Below are positions 25,090 to 36,900 of a DNA stretch of 64,000 nucleotides, piece after piece. A program made the position numbers and the translations under genes. This DNA is from Blasia pusilla (taxonomy: Eukaryota > Marchantiophyta > Marchantiopsida > Blasiales), in NCBI GenBank assembly GCA_050084515.1, contig CM114273.1, positions 7,378,001 to 7,442,000 of the forward strand, written 5' to 3'. Under the pieces are notes generated by a model. The model had not been told where the DNA came from. It ran no database searches and saw only the letters and a list, made by a program, of their open reading frames with translations. How positions within the stretch are numbered: the first letter of the stretch is position 1; the number at the start of each line of letters is the position of its first letter.

Positions 25090-25245
25090 ATGAGCAAATT
25101 GCGTGAGAACTCCGTGTCTCCAGCTCATTCGTTCGACCTTGCTATGAGCAAATGGCGTGAGAATTGCATGTCTCCGGCTCATTTGACTTGACTTTGCCAT
25201 GAGCAAAGGGCGTGAGAATTGCATGCCTCCGGCTCATTTCATTTT
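25090..25245 (+). repeat. ~54 bp tandem repeat, three copies
   Basis: Units begin ATGAGCAAA at 25090, 25144 and 25199. Each contains GGCGTGAGAATTGCATG or a close variant and ends in GGCTCATT. The repeat abuts the inverted LINE tail that follows. Confidence 0.9.
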
Positions 25246-25252
25246 TTTTCTA

Positions 25253-25385
25253 TGAGATAAAAACAAAGATGATGGAATGATGGAAAACTCATCGGAAGTA
25301 CAAAAGAGGGGGACTCAAAGAGTCAAAACCTGAAGGCCACAACACGACCAGAAAAGGAAGAAGGGGGCATTCCCCCCTCTTTTAT
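25253..25385 (-). mobile_element. RLE-LINE 3' tail, inverted copy
   Basis: The reverse complement of this segment closely matches 18944-19075, including GGCCTTCAGGTTTTGACTC and TTGAGTCCCCCTCTTTTGTA. It is a tail-only insertion on the opposite strand and closer to the 18.9 kb copy than to the 24.4 kb copy. Confidence 0.87.
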
Positions 25386-26469
25386 TCTATGAGATAGGGG
25401 ATAATTGTTCGTGCGTGACACGGAAGTGTGGGGTGGTCTGCCACCTGGCCTTATGCTCTAGTGATGGAATGCATGTCGTTCCCGAGGAAACCCAGGAATC
25501 ACTCTCATTTATTTATTTAATTAAGAAAGGACTCTCAATTATTTAATACGTGGCCAGTTTGGAGGGTGCTAATTCCGATAGAGAGATAGTGACGTTGGGG
25601 AAGGGTGTGATTAGGAAGGGATTGGATCCGATTCATTTTCTTGCCCTTGAAGTTCTTTTTTTCTTTTCTTTTGTGTTGGGCACTATTTGTTTTATGTTAT
25701 GTGATGCAATATCCTTCATTACTTCGTATGTCCGTTTCATCATCTCGTCCTCCCGGGTAGGGATGATGAACCCTGCTTGAGTCTCTTGACGATTCCTTAT
25801 CTCTTTTTGTTTCCTCTTTGATTTAAAAAAAATTACACATGTTAAAGTCCTCTTTGTACTTTCTTTCTCTTGTATTGAAACTTGAACCCTATATTTCTTC
25901 CCTCTCATTCAAGATTCAACATGTTTTCTAAAAGCCTAATTGTTAATAATTTACTATTTTCTTCCTTCACTGTCCCAAGTTCAAAGTTTATTTGTTTCTC
26001 TTTTCCCATCCCTGACTCCTTCCCTCGTCTCTTAAAAAATTGGCAGTTAAATTATTTTTTACCTTCATGAAGCTATTTCTTGTTCTAAGTATCCCCTTTA
26101 TTTCCTTCATTCTTTATTGCAATTTGCATTGTGATTTTAGAAAGGTCCCTCGAGGTGGCGTCCTATTGCGAAACCTATCTTATCTTCTTAATTAATCACA
26201 TCTAACAAACTTAGAGTAAAACCATGGACTAATGATACCCAAAACCCTATCCATCCACTTATTTTTCTTATCTCATTCATTTATGCATTCTCTTACTGGA
26301 AATTATTATTATTTCTACTATGATGGTATATTTTTCAGAAATGATGGGAGGAGATATCATCCCACGGTCACATCAAATGTGATCGTGTTCGTATGTCACT
26401 CATTTTCTGGTTCAAAGGGGCCGCCCATGTCTTCCAATTGAACATGAGTCGAGAGTTCCAAACCAAAAA
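25386..26469. other. no gene seen
   Basis: AT-rich, T-rich on the + strand, with no recognisable coding region or repeat. Confidence 0.5.
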
Positions 26470-27409
26470 AAGGAGTTGCTCGGTTTAACCAAAAACACAA
26501 TCAAGAGAGAAAAGTTTCACTTTTTGGTTGCTTCCTTGTTGCGAGGGCTGCTGCCCTATTGTTTTGGTGACGGTATCCAGAATGGATTTCACCTCTTGCT
26601 CCCACAGTTCGGTTCGGGCCTCTACGAAGGCTCGTCTCTCTCTAACAATACCGGACGTTCTTCATCCCAACATAAGAGTTGTGCCCTTCTTACAATCTGT
26701 AGAGCCCTTCTGAAAGTACAGCTGCCACTCTTTTCAACCTTTTCATTCAAGATTTGGCCCGGATCAATGACCTTCTCTGTGGGTCCAAGTGGTCCCCAAC
26801 TGCACTTTAAGACAGCCATGGCCGTGCTACATTACCTTGGCGATGTCATATCTGGCCTCACAGCCTGCAATCCAAATTCAAATTTCACACCAACCAGCAT
26901 TATACCCCAAAACACTTTTAGTTGCACCACTGTAACTCTGAGGTTCATCTCCCATTGGATTGGTGTCAGGATCTCACAGGGCCGTGCCATGGTGTAGGCA
27001 GGGTCAAATGGTGAGAACTTGGTCATCTGCATGTGATCTTTCTAAGCGGTCTTCTTACGTGACCACGAAAGGTAGGTGAACGTGGGCGTCTGGGTCTTCC
27101 CAGCAGGAGCGTGGATATGGGTCCTCCTCCTTGCCACTGAATATGATGCATCCCACCACACTTTGACCCACTCGACACCGGAATTCCATGGCCCACATAT
27201 TCGACCAGATTTTTGACAGGGTCACCAGCGCCTAGACCTTCCCTCCCGTGTCCAAAGTCATCGGTAAACGTCCGAACAAGAACACAGCTGTTACCCACCC
27301 GCGTGCCTAGACAAGTTTCGTCCATACCCTCCGGTGAGGATTTTGGCAAGAGACTCGCGGAGGGCCGGGGAGAAAGCGCATCCTTGAGCAACTCCTTGCT
27401 GCTGGGCAA
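26470..27409 (-). pseudogene. degraded coding segment, function unknown
   Basis: Three consecutive minus-strand frames look coding. 27409-27023 holds ETCLGTRVGNSCVLVRTF. 27032-26832 holds PCEILTPIQWEMNLRVTVV. 26819-26470 holds AVLKCSWGPLGPTEK, and after one frameshift near 26630 continues VEARTELWEQEVKSILDTV. The change of frame and the intervening stops suggest one broken gene or transposon ORF rather than three genes. I recognise no family. Long + strand frames in the same interval are treated as its shadow. Confidence 0.35.
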
Positions 27410-30400
27410 TTTCTTTTCTTGACATCTAGAACCATACTCCTCTCGCCATTCACCATTGGTAGATTCCTGATGCTGTCGTACAATTTCTTTTCCTTAACGG
27501 GTAGACCGCCTCGGGCTTGATGTGGGAAACGCCTCTCCTCCGATCATTCTTCACCTTTAATGTACTCGTCGTGTTGTGATGCAATTTCTCTTTTTTGAGG
27601 AGAGACTCACAGGACGTAGGGAGAGGAGCCGAGAAGGGACCGAAATTCTAGCGTAGATACTTCCCCTGTCCAAACAGAACGATAGATGTTTCTTCACCTG
27701 ATGTTGTCGATTCCAATTTCAAGCTTGCAGGTCTGACTCCAAGGTTGATAATCTTGTCCCATAGCTGTCATACGCAAGAGGTAAGTAGAGCTGACAGGGG
27801 TGGAATCCGGCAGAGTATACGAGTGATTGGAGCAGGAATCTGACGATGTGGAACGTGTTGGGTCTTGTCCAGGACGCTGCTTGCATGCTGTTGCCCTTGC
27901 GGGATTTGTTTGGCATCTCTAATCAGGATGAGCATGTGGATAATTCACATCCCCGTGCATTTGGCAGTTTGGTTTACGCACAAGATACCGTTCTGAAGGA
28001 CTCGAGCTCTTAATTTTAGCTCCCTCCTCTGATACTCGTTCCTCAAATAAACGGGAGGTGTGTCGTGAAAAGAACATTTAAAAAAATGTCTACCCTCTGA
28101 ACTTGCGCACAACTCGTATTTCCTTGCCCATCTGCCTTCGGTGCCCTCCTTCTCGCCACGATGTTCCGCAACCACAATCTTCTCTGCTGAAGATAACAGA
28201 GGAACATAGACCTGAGGGGAAAACAACCGGCCGGCCAAATAATGTATCCGGTACAGGTGTCACTCGCCATGAAAGATGATGTATCCGAGAACTAACACCT
28301 GCGGTTGTTCAAAATAAGAACGAAAAATCTCAATTTTGACCGGCTAGGTATACACGTAATCCCGGATCTCTCCGATCATTGTGCCCACTCCGTCATCTAG
28401 TCGAGGACCAAATTGGGCCGTGTTGCCGAGAAAAAGCCTAGAATCCATCATTGCTCCCAACCAGAAGTCTAGTTCACTTTCCGTGCACTTTCTAACCCTA
28501 AATGTCAAAACTGCAGAGGAAACCTGGGATATCTTGAGAGCGTGAAGACAGATATACTGCCCATTAATTATGAAGTGATGATAGTTGTCACACAGTTAAA
28601 AAAATTCCTGCTGAGTCGCGTTATCGACGGACGTTGTACACAGATCTTACTCAGAGAATGTCGTTAGCGGTATTCATTAGGTAGTGCCTGTCGAAGCCTC
28701 AGAACGCGACCCCTGGTTGGAGTGTGCTGGAGAGAGGAGACGCGCGAAGACACGTTAGCGTTAGTTAGCTCTATGCTCTGCTTCAATGTGTGCATTCTGA
28801 CTCCTGAAGATTGTTTTGAGGGTACTCGGAAGATGTAGGAACTTGAGCTCAGCTCTCTCCCTGCTCTGCGTCAACGTGTGTGCAGTCCGACTCTTCAGAG
28901 CTTCTTGTGAGCGTACTCGGAAGCTGTGGGCCGTGAGCTTAGCAGGTCCTGCCACTTCCCACCTGCTATCGAAGTTTAGTCTTCTAACAGATTGCAAATA
29001 CAGCTACTGTACTCTCTCCATCATAAATCTCCAGCGAAGAAGTCGAGAAAGTCGAGGAATCAAAGAACCTCCCCCTCAGATTCTCGTACGAGCTTAAACA
29101 ATTTGTGAATATTCGAGTTGGTCATCAGATTCTTACGTTCTTGCTACGATAGAACTATGTGCAAGAGCCAGCTCCAGGTCTGCCAGAATATTCTCCGATT
29201 CAGGCTTTATCCACAGGCACAATACTCTCCTGCTGCAGCAATCTGGATTTTCCTGTTGGAGTGAACTTTCAGAATACAGAGAGATAGTATACAGATACCA
29301 GAGAATACATAGATAACCTTCTACGGCTGGGGGAGGCCAAGATAGTAGTGACATTTCCTCTGTCCACGCCTCTTCCTACGCACATAGAGCTGGATCTACG
29401 TAGGAATGCTCCCAGGCAGTGCTGGACCAGTAGAAATACTCCTGTAGTTATAAGTAATAGTTACCCCAGTGTAGATTTCTCAAGAATTGGAATGAATAAC
29501 CGATATGAATTCTCTTCATCTGTCCAAGCTAAAAGTCGCCTGCTGTTTATGTTATACGGAGTTCGCCACTGTAGGAAGTACCACAGGTGCAGCGGATCTA
29601 ACTAACGTATGTGCATGAACATGAACACATCCCTGATATGTTCTTCCCTGTTCTGTGTTAAATATCTGATGGCGTCAGGGTCTGCTGATAGTCTTGCCAT
29701 AGTCCACAGCGAATCCCGCCTCATCTGCTTTTCCACGGCATAGTGACGGTCGGTCAGTAGGGTCCAGACAGTCGGGACATCTTTTCCCGGGAAGTGCAAA
29801 AACAGTCTTCAAGTCTTCTGCAGCTGAGAACATTTTAAACGTAGCACGATTCCTTAATCTTTTTTGTGAATACTTACTCGTACCCACTCCATGGTTCAAT
29901 CGTAGAGGCATTGGGAGGAAAGCACAGTGATCCTCCATAATTGTGCTCGCCTTTCCAACACAGAATGAGCCCTAGCCTACTGCACATGCGCATAGAAGAT
30001 TCACATTGAGACCATGACAGCGTCAGGCCCAAGGCAAATCTAGATAAGCAATAACACGAGGAGCAGAGCAACTCGATTACATAAATGAAAATAGGCTCCA
30101 CAGCATAGTTAATTCAAGATTTGGAAGCTTGCTACATCTTGCATTTAGTAAAATACAAAATCTTTTACTAGATATCTGATCTTTACAACATGTCTTGAGG
30201 GGATCCACATATTCAGCCTGATGTGTACAAAACTTGTGGATCTACTCCAAAACTTCTGAAATTCCTTCGAGGAGCCACGTTCCGTTTCTACAAAGCAAGA
30301 TATCCTCATATCGATATATATATAGAGATAAAGCCACTAGCCTCAAAAAGTAGATGAACGAGAAAAAAGCCCCTGTGTGCAGAGTGCAGCCGTGGAGTGG

Positions 30401-30528
30401 AAGCCAAAGCTGATGATTTCCTGATCATCAATCCATTCCTGTCACCATGATTCAAGATCAATCTCATCAAACAGCCAAGTCATGTTAACAGGTATAGCTC
30501 TTACTGCTGCTCATTCTCCTGGTGGGAG
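27410..30528. other. no recognised gene
   Basis: Several short minus-strand frames (28238-27945, 29799-29602) are possible exons but show no domain. The 30.2-30.5 kb part is probably 3' UTR and flank of the F-box pseudogene. A local duplication at 28766-28943 is listed separately. Confidence 0.4.
28766..28943 (+). repeat. ~88 bp imperfect tandem duplication
   Basis: Both halves carry the order AGCTCT, CTCTGC, TCAA-GTGTG, CCGACTC/CTGACTC, TACTCGGAAG and GAGCT. They start near 28766 and 28853 and differ by roughly one position in five. Confidence 0.7.
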
Positions 30529-32036
30529 TCAAACTGCCACAAAAGGATTCGCACGCAGATCAACGGAGAAAGGAATCCAGATGTAACCCTTATCTAGAGC
30601 ATGAGGGGGAGCTGGAATCCTCTTCCAGTCACCGTTCCTCACATTGTATGTCAGCACTGGATTATGGACGCAGTCGTTGAAGTATATATGGTTGCCGTCG
30701 GCCACAGGCTGGCAGAAGTCACTTATTTTGGGAGGGCCTCGGCACACGAGCTTGAATTCTGAGTCAGCAGATCCACCTTCAGCACTAGCGCTGTGTCGGA
30801 AGTTGTGTTTGTCACCACCATCAAATCGCCTTCACAGACCAGTAATTTCGACGGCCAGCTCGCCTCTGGATGATGGAACTGCATATTGAACTCCTGCCAG
30901 GTCGCAGTTTTCACACTGAAGCCTAGGAGTGTGGCAGGGCTCTCTCGAGGGCGATTCCAGAACTGGCACTTCGCTCCAAACATATAGATCATCCCGTCCA
31001 TGTAAGCGAGAGAAAATTCTCCGGCAAGTTGTACTGTCGAGCTCAGCATCGAGCACTTCCATGTGTTGGAACGGGAGTAATATACTCCTGCCTCGTACTT
31101 CAAGGGTCTTCTCTGCAGCCCCTTTAGGTCCTCCACAATCCCGAAGAATGCAATCAAGGTATACGTTGCAGAACCTTCATCACAGAGTACTTTGTACTGC
31201 AGCAACTCACCGGAAATAGGACAAGTAGGTAGCACTTTCCACTCTCGAGTGACGAAGTTGGACACGAAGAATTTGTCCCCACAATCGTCATCCACAATTC
31301 CAGCCAGGAGAGGGCCAGTGATAGAATATGACGACTCGATGATGGCGATGCTTTCGGGAAGAAATGATAGGGAGGGCATTTTTCGCCATGTCTGAGTCGT
31401 CCTGTCGTAAGCTGTCCAGCTCCCGCTAGTGAAACGGCCGAAACCGGGGCAGCAAGACGGCCAGTTTCTCGAGCGTAGGAGCACCTCGCTCTGGAATGAG
31501 GAAGACCCGCAAGATGCTGCTGCAGAGAACTTGGCCTCCCAACCTTTGGACAGCGTCCGAGCTTTGAACAGGTAAGGGAATTGTACCATCGCTACGATCT
31601 TCTCAGCTACTTCTTCCGGGAGAGACTTGGGCAGCTCGAGGACTTCCTCCTTCGAAAATGCCAGCGCCTTCGGCTCTTCTAACTTCAAAGGTATGGGGTG
31701 AATCCAATCCAGAGCCACTTTGAAAGGCGCACCCCTTCGCTCATCCTCTTTTTCCTGGGCCGGTTCTTTCTCGAACTCCAGGGCCCAATTCGGACTGCAA
31801 GAAGCCGGCAATTGCAAGTGTCTACAGAAACTAGGCACCGGTGTTTCGATTTGGACTCCCTGGTTTTCGTTCCACTCCTCGCAAGCTCGCCCTCTCGACC
31901 GGCAAGGCATGCAATCTCCAGGGACAACATACGACCTGTCGTTGGTGAGCGAAAACCCGGGGCGCAGAACTCCACACATTCGTCTTTTACAGCAGCCAGG
32001 TGTGGTGCTGGGTGACATCCTTGCAAGGTTCTTCAT
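30529..32036 (-). pseudogene. F-box/kelch-like protein, frameshifted copy
   Basis: Intronless paralogue of the gene at 35401-36900. A Cys-rich N terminus (CMPCRSRGRACEEW) precedes an F-box-like segment (LPEEVAEKIVAMVQFPYLF) and a kelch/F-box-associated beta region (GSWTAYDRTTQTWRKMPSLS, DKFFVSNFVTREWKVLP). F-box proteins usually serve as substrate receptors of SCF ubiquitin ligases. The main frame opens as far up as 32171, but alignment to the paralogue favours the Met at 32036 or 32018. Near 30760 the frame is shifted by one base relative to the paralogue, giving a premature stop at 30723. The lost C terminus (GPPKISDFCQPVADG to the end at 30529) is intact in the next frame. The product, if made, would lack about 70 residues. 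Confidence 0.78.
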
Positions 32037-32171
32037 GGCAAAGTTGGAAGCAGATGCCAGAGGAATTGATCTTGGATTCAACACGCGTCGCTGTGGATGA
32101 GGGTATATTAACGTATGGAATCGTGAAAGTGCCGGAATGCCCGTTGTACGATACTCCAACTTCAAATGCAA

Positions 32172-35100
32172 CTCACGCTGAGTTCAGTGCACAGAAAACA
32201 TCGTGTTAGGCAAGCAGAGCACAACGGGAAGATTTCGAGAAGGAAGCTTGCGCTCCTGCGTTCTCTGGTGATCTGTGAAATTGTGGTGGCGCGTTGCTTC
32301 ATTCTCGACTCCTAACGACTCATTTTGCAAGCAGCAGAACATCATCGTAAACTCCGTGGTTGGAGTTGTAAGGAGGAGCTGCCACCGCAAATCAATCTTG
32401 AGACACAGTCCGTAAGGATCTATGGAGCCAATGTATCCAGACGGATCGTGAAGGGCTGTTGATGTACAATATGTACGTACGGTTCCCCTACACCTAAAGG
32501 CTCACGCTCAATTGTCACCGCCTCTCATGATCAACTAAAGTGGACAAACTGCTGCGCCTTCGTTTTCAGTTCCGTTCCAAGAATTATCACTTCCGCGGGG
32601 AACAGCCCTCGAATCCGAGCACGCACATGTAGTAGAGATTGTACAAGCTTTGATCCACAAGAAATCAATGAGTCCAGACCTCTGTACTGATGAGATCACG
32701 AGAGGTGAGGACAGTACAGGAGTCATTCTCAGGTGGTTCATACGGTGGATCAATACAGCTGGAACCCCAGATACGACTAAAGTTCCGTTCGGAATTGAGT
32801 CGTTCTCAAAATCGAAAACCTAAATGGTTTATTTAACACCGACTATATCCCGGCAGTAATACCATTACAAGTAGGAGACGCTCGTTGAACCTTCATGTAA
32901 TGATCGTCATATCAAATCTCCTGAATTAAACTATCGAAAAGAATCAAGACGATCAACATGTTGAAGTCACGTGACAGGGCTTACTGTATGCATTCCACGA
33001 CCTTTCCAGTCCATGTGACATTTCTTTTGGTCAGTTGATGGATGGACTGATCTCGCCTCTCCGTAAACGGTGGCTCACGAGATTTCTTTGGCCTGTCTAC
33101 TCGAAGACGTCTTGAGATACATACTTTCCCTATCATCATGGACCCATTTTTAGACTGTTGTTCTGGAAGCCGCTTCACGTCGTAATAATCCGTGATCTCC
33201 TGGTCTCGACTCTCGGTGGATTTTTCCGCGCGAGATTCTTTTTAAAGCCTCTGAATGCCGTACAACTGAACGACTACCTCTGCTTTTTATGGATCGTGAC
33301 TTGAGTCTTCACCCAAACAGGCCGCATCGGTATCGTGAGGAACTAAATTAGTCCACCCCGAGCAAATCCGAGCCGAAGACCGCCATTCATGTCACACGAA
33401 TCAGAAAATTACGTACAGATACGGGTGTGGATCCCGAGATTTTCCCGCCTCGTGAGATTGAGATCCAGCAGGACGTCGCAAATCGGTGGTGGTGCTCCTT
33501 CCTCTTCCTCATTCACAGACTCGATTACCGGCAAGTGCCAACTTCCTAGTCGTCATCGCTCGCAATCGGCACCGGTGTAGGATGAGGATGAGCATGCCTT
33601 CAGGCGTGCTCAGTACGAACACGAGGCTGTCGCGTTGCGTGGTCGCTCACATCAATCTCCACAACACATGGAGATGCTGTGGGAGACGACGTGACAGGCA
33701 TCTCGTCGTGACCGGTAGACATGTGGCGATCATTTTTGACATTTGAACTGATCTTAGACGATATTTTACATTTTCGAAAATTGAATATGCCTCTGAGGAA
33801 TTGATATGTGCCTCCGCATGACGTGCAGAGAGTAGAAATGTGGCGATCTTCTTGGAATTTTGAATGCCGAGAAGACGAGAATCAAGTGCTGAGGTCGTTC
33901 TCTGCCGTTGTAATCGCTCCTGTCATGTGTTCATGGAGGCCTCACTGGTCATCGAGATCGCGGCTTGGATTGATTTGGTGTTGTCAGCTCTAATTCGATG
34001 GTTTCGGATTCGGGAGCCGCTTCTCCTTGATCTTTGTGCGCTCGTTTCCGAATTACTGGATGTTCCTATCGATGATGCTTGAGAGTTGAGGCAAGCGGAA
34101 GGAGGTCAACGGCATGCGTTGGGGCACTGGTTGCAACTGATTTCCAAATTTTAGGGCCGTATTCATCGTTCGCATAGCGCGAGAAATGCCATGCACGCTA
34201 TCTGCCCCTAGCGTGGTTGGAATGGAGGTGAACTAAACCAGCTTCTCTGCCGATTAATTGTAAAGAGAGATGAGTCCAGATTAAGGATCCAAGCCCCTCT
34301 CAAAAGCCCCGATTCTACAAACTGATAAAAAGTGACGATGAATAGCTGTTGTTGACTCTTGAGAAATCAGCGCGCTTCATTTAATGCCCATCATCGGTGT
34401 AGCTGCGAGTGTTCTCGAAGTCCCCGTCAAGAACTGGTACATCGCATTCCTAAAACGACAAGACAACACGATGTACATTCACGTTATTCCCGTCATGAGT
34501 GGTGAAAGAATCCTATTTCCAGAGCGCCAGATACAAGCATATGCGATTTCCCTTGATAGATAAGAATAAAATCATGCCACTTGATTCGAAGTCTTGCATC
34601 TGTGGCTTGCGCTCTGCTTTTCTCCGGAAAAAGGAGGAGAAGCTTCGGCGGGCTCTGCTTGGACTTAAAGGTGATCCCTCAGTGCAAGCTTTGATTCCCC
34701 GTATGAACCGACAATTCTGAGGAATCAAACTCGTTCAGTGAGAAAGGTAGTGTGTCAGCATCTGTTTTTGCAGAGTGATTTGGACAAGCAAACAGAGTGA
34801 GTGATCCACTCCTTGTCGCAACAGAGCCTATATACAGAGAAGCCTATCCAGGAGGGAATACGAAGAGTGGGAAATTTACTCAGACAGATGGACTCCATAA
34901 GAAGAAAGCCGAGGGATCTGCCATCCGTCTCGTAAAACATTCACCTGACAATTCTGCACTGCAGATGAGCGATGGAACTTCGAAATTCATTTCTCAGAGC
35001 GTGCCACGCCACTGACACTTTCTACCGACGCCACAGCGTATCTATGCCACTTCGTCCATAGCGCACCATTTCTTCAAGGAAACGCTTAACAGATACGACC

Positions 35101-35400
35101 GTACGCAGCACGCACCAGATGATGATGGAACTTGCACCCTAGACTAGATAGAAGAAAGCCATCCTTCGCAGCCAGTGTCTATAGCCTGGCAGACAAGAAC
35201 CGGTGACATCTGTAGCGCCCGGAGGCTCAAGACAGTTCGCCGACGAACTAAGCGGAGTTGTTCCACCAAAATTGCCATTCGCAACCTCAGCAAAAGTACA
35301 TGTTCTCTCATGTGGAGGCTACCATCTTTTCTTATTTACAAAGTAGAAGATTATAGCCGAAAATATTTACAGAAATAGCTGCTGCTGCTCCACGTCTAAC
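32172..35400. other. no gene seen
   Basis: The first ~300 bases are the upstream region of the F-box copy and share blocks (AAACTCCGT, then ACCGCA and GGATCTATGGAG-like sequence) with 37300-37395 upstream of the intact copy. The remainder has only short open frames without domains. The region before 35400 is the 3' flank of the intact F-box gene. Confidence 0.45.
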
Positions 35401-36900
35401 TCAAAGTCCTAAGAAGGGATTCAAGCGCAGATCAACGGAAGAAGAAATCCATGAGTGGCCGGCCTCACGGGGACGAGGAGGAGCTGGAATCCTCTTCCAG
35501 TCGCCAGTTATCGCATTATAAGTGAGAACCGGCTTCTTCACGCAGTCATTGAAGTAGATGCAATCACCGTCGGCCACAGGCTGGCAGAAGTCGCTAATTG
35601 TCGGCGGACCACGAACCACTTCTTCGAAATCGCGGCTTAGGACGTCGACCTTCAACACCAGCACCACATCCGCAGCCGTGCTTGCAACCACCATCAACTT
35701 CCCGGCACAGACTAGTAATTTCGAAGGCCAGCTCGCCTCTCTGTGAGCGAATGTGAAGTCGACCTCTTCCCATGTTCCGTTCTCCACACTAAAAGCCATC
35801 AGCGTCGCAAGGCACAACGGATTTAGCCTCAGGAAGTGGACTTTCGTGACAAACATGTAGATGGTCCCATTCAAGAACGTCAGTGGAAATTTCTCTTTCA
35901 GGTAGGCTGTTGAGTTGAGCTTTGAACACTTCCAGGTGTTGGAATCGGAGCGATAAACTCCTGCTTCATACTTCAAGGGCCTCCTAAAGTCCCCCGAAAT
36001 GCTGAAGAATGCGACCATACTATATGTATCGGAACAATCGGAGATCAACTTATACTGCAGCAAGTCCCCCCCGATTGGACAAGGAGGCAGCACTTTCCAA
36101 TCTTTGGTGAGGACGTTGGACACAAAAAATTTGTCTCCACATCCGTCATCCACAACTCCAGACAGGAGAGGTCCGTTCAGGGAGAGCGACGACTCGATGA
36201 TAGGGATGTCTACAGGAAGAAATGACAGGGAAGGCAAAGATCGCCACGTCTGAGACGTCCTGTCGTAAGCTGTCCAGCTTTTGCTCTTGTACGACCCGAA
36301 GACAGGACAGAACGCACGCCACTCTGCCGACCGAAGAGCGATCTGCTTCAGGAACAAGGATTTAACTTGGGAAGACGAGGATGAGAACTTGACGTTCCAC
36401 GCTTTCGACAGCATCCGAGCCTTGAAGACATAAGGAAATTGCACCATCGCTAAGATCTTCTCCGCCACGTCTTCCGGCAGTGGCTTGGACGCCTTCGGGG
36501 CCTCATCCTCCTCGACGATTGGTGACTCCTCAGGTTTTTGCAAATTATAAACTACGGGATGAATCCAATCAAGTGCAACTCTGAAAGGTGCACCCCGGGC
36601 AGTATACTTGCACTCTTTCCTCTCTGCAAGAGATTCGTTCGTGGACTCCGAAACGGCAACAACCTGCAATTGCTGCAAGTGTTCACAAAAACTCGGCATG
36701 GGTCTTTCGATTTCGACAGCCAAATTTTCGATCCAATTCTCGCACGTCGTGCATCTCGACCGACATGATGCGCACTCACCCGGCAGCACATACACCTTTC
36801 CAGTCATAAAGGAAGTGAAAGTAAGCTCGGGGCGGTCAAGTGCGGAAGGAAATGTGAAGACGCGTCTCTTCCCGTCTGCAGATGTCCTGGACGCCGCCAT
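35401..36900 (-). CDS. F-box/kelch-like protein, intact copy
   Basis: Single-exon 499-residue frame starting MAASRTSADGKRR. It has a Cys-rich N-terminal patch (CASCRSRCTTCENW, about residues 43-56), an F-box-like helix set at about 155-190 (LPEDVAEKILAMVQFPYVF, then KARMLSKAW), and a C-terminal beta-repeat domain (AYDRTSQTWRSLPSLSFLP, DKFFVSNVLTKDWKVLPPC, KYEAGVYRSDSNTWKCS, YNAITGDWKRIPAPP). The expected role is SCF ubiquitin-ligase substrate recognition; the substrate is unknown. The F-box in mid-protein after a Cys-rich leader is unusual, since most plant F-box/kelch proteins start with the F-box. It forms a tandem pair with the frameshifted copy 3.4 kb away on the same strand, with related upstream DNA, so it arose by segmental duplication. 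Confidence 0.82.
   Translation of the reverse strand: MAASRTSADGKRRVFTFPSALDRPELTFTSFMTGKVYVLPGECASCRSRCTTCENWIENLAVEIERPMPSFCEHLQQLQVVAVSESTNESLAERKECKYTARGAPFRVALDWIHPVVYNLQKPEESPIVEEDEAPKASKPLPEDVAEKILAMVQFPYVFKARMLSKAWNVKFSSSSSQVKSLFLKQIALRSAEWRAFCPVFGSYKSKSWTAYDRTSQTWRSLPSLSFLPVDIPIIESSLSLNGPLLSGVVDDGCGDKFFVSNVLTKDWKVLPPCPIGGDLLQYKLISDCSDTYSMVAFFSISGDFRRPLKYEAGVYRSDSNTWKCSKLNSTAYLKEKFPLTFLNGTIYMFVTKVHFLRLNPLCLATLMAFSVENGTWEEVDFTFAHREASWPSKLLVCAGKLMVVASTAADVVLVLKVDVLSRDFEEVVRGPPTISDFCQPVADGDCIYFNDCVKKPVLTYNAITGDWKRIPAPPRPREAGHSWISSSVDLRLNPFLGL

Noticed and set aside
26476-26997. 173-codon + strand ORF as a gene
   Set aside because: It overlaps minus-strand frames with better protein character; its composition looks like a shadow frame.
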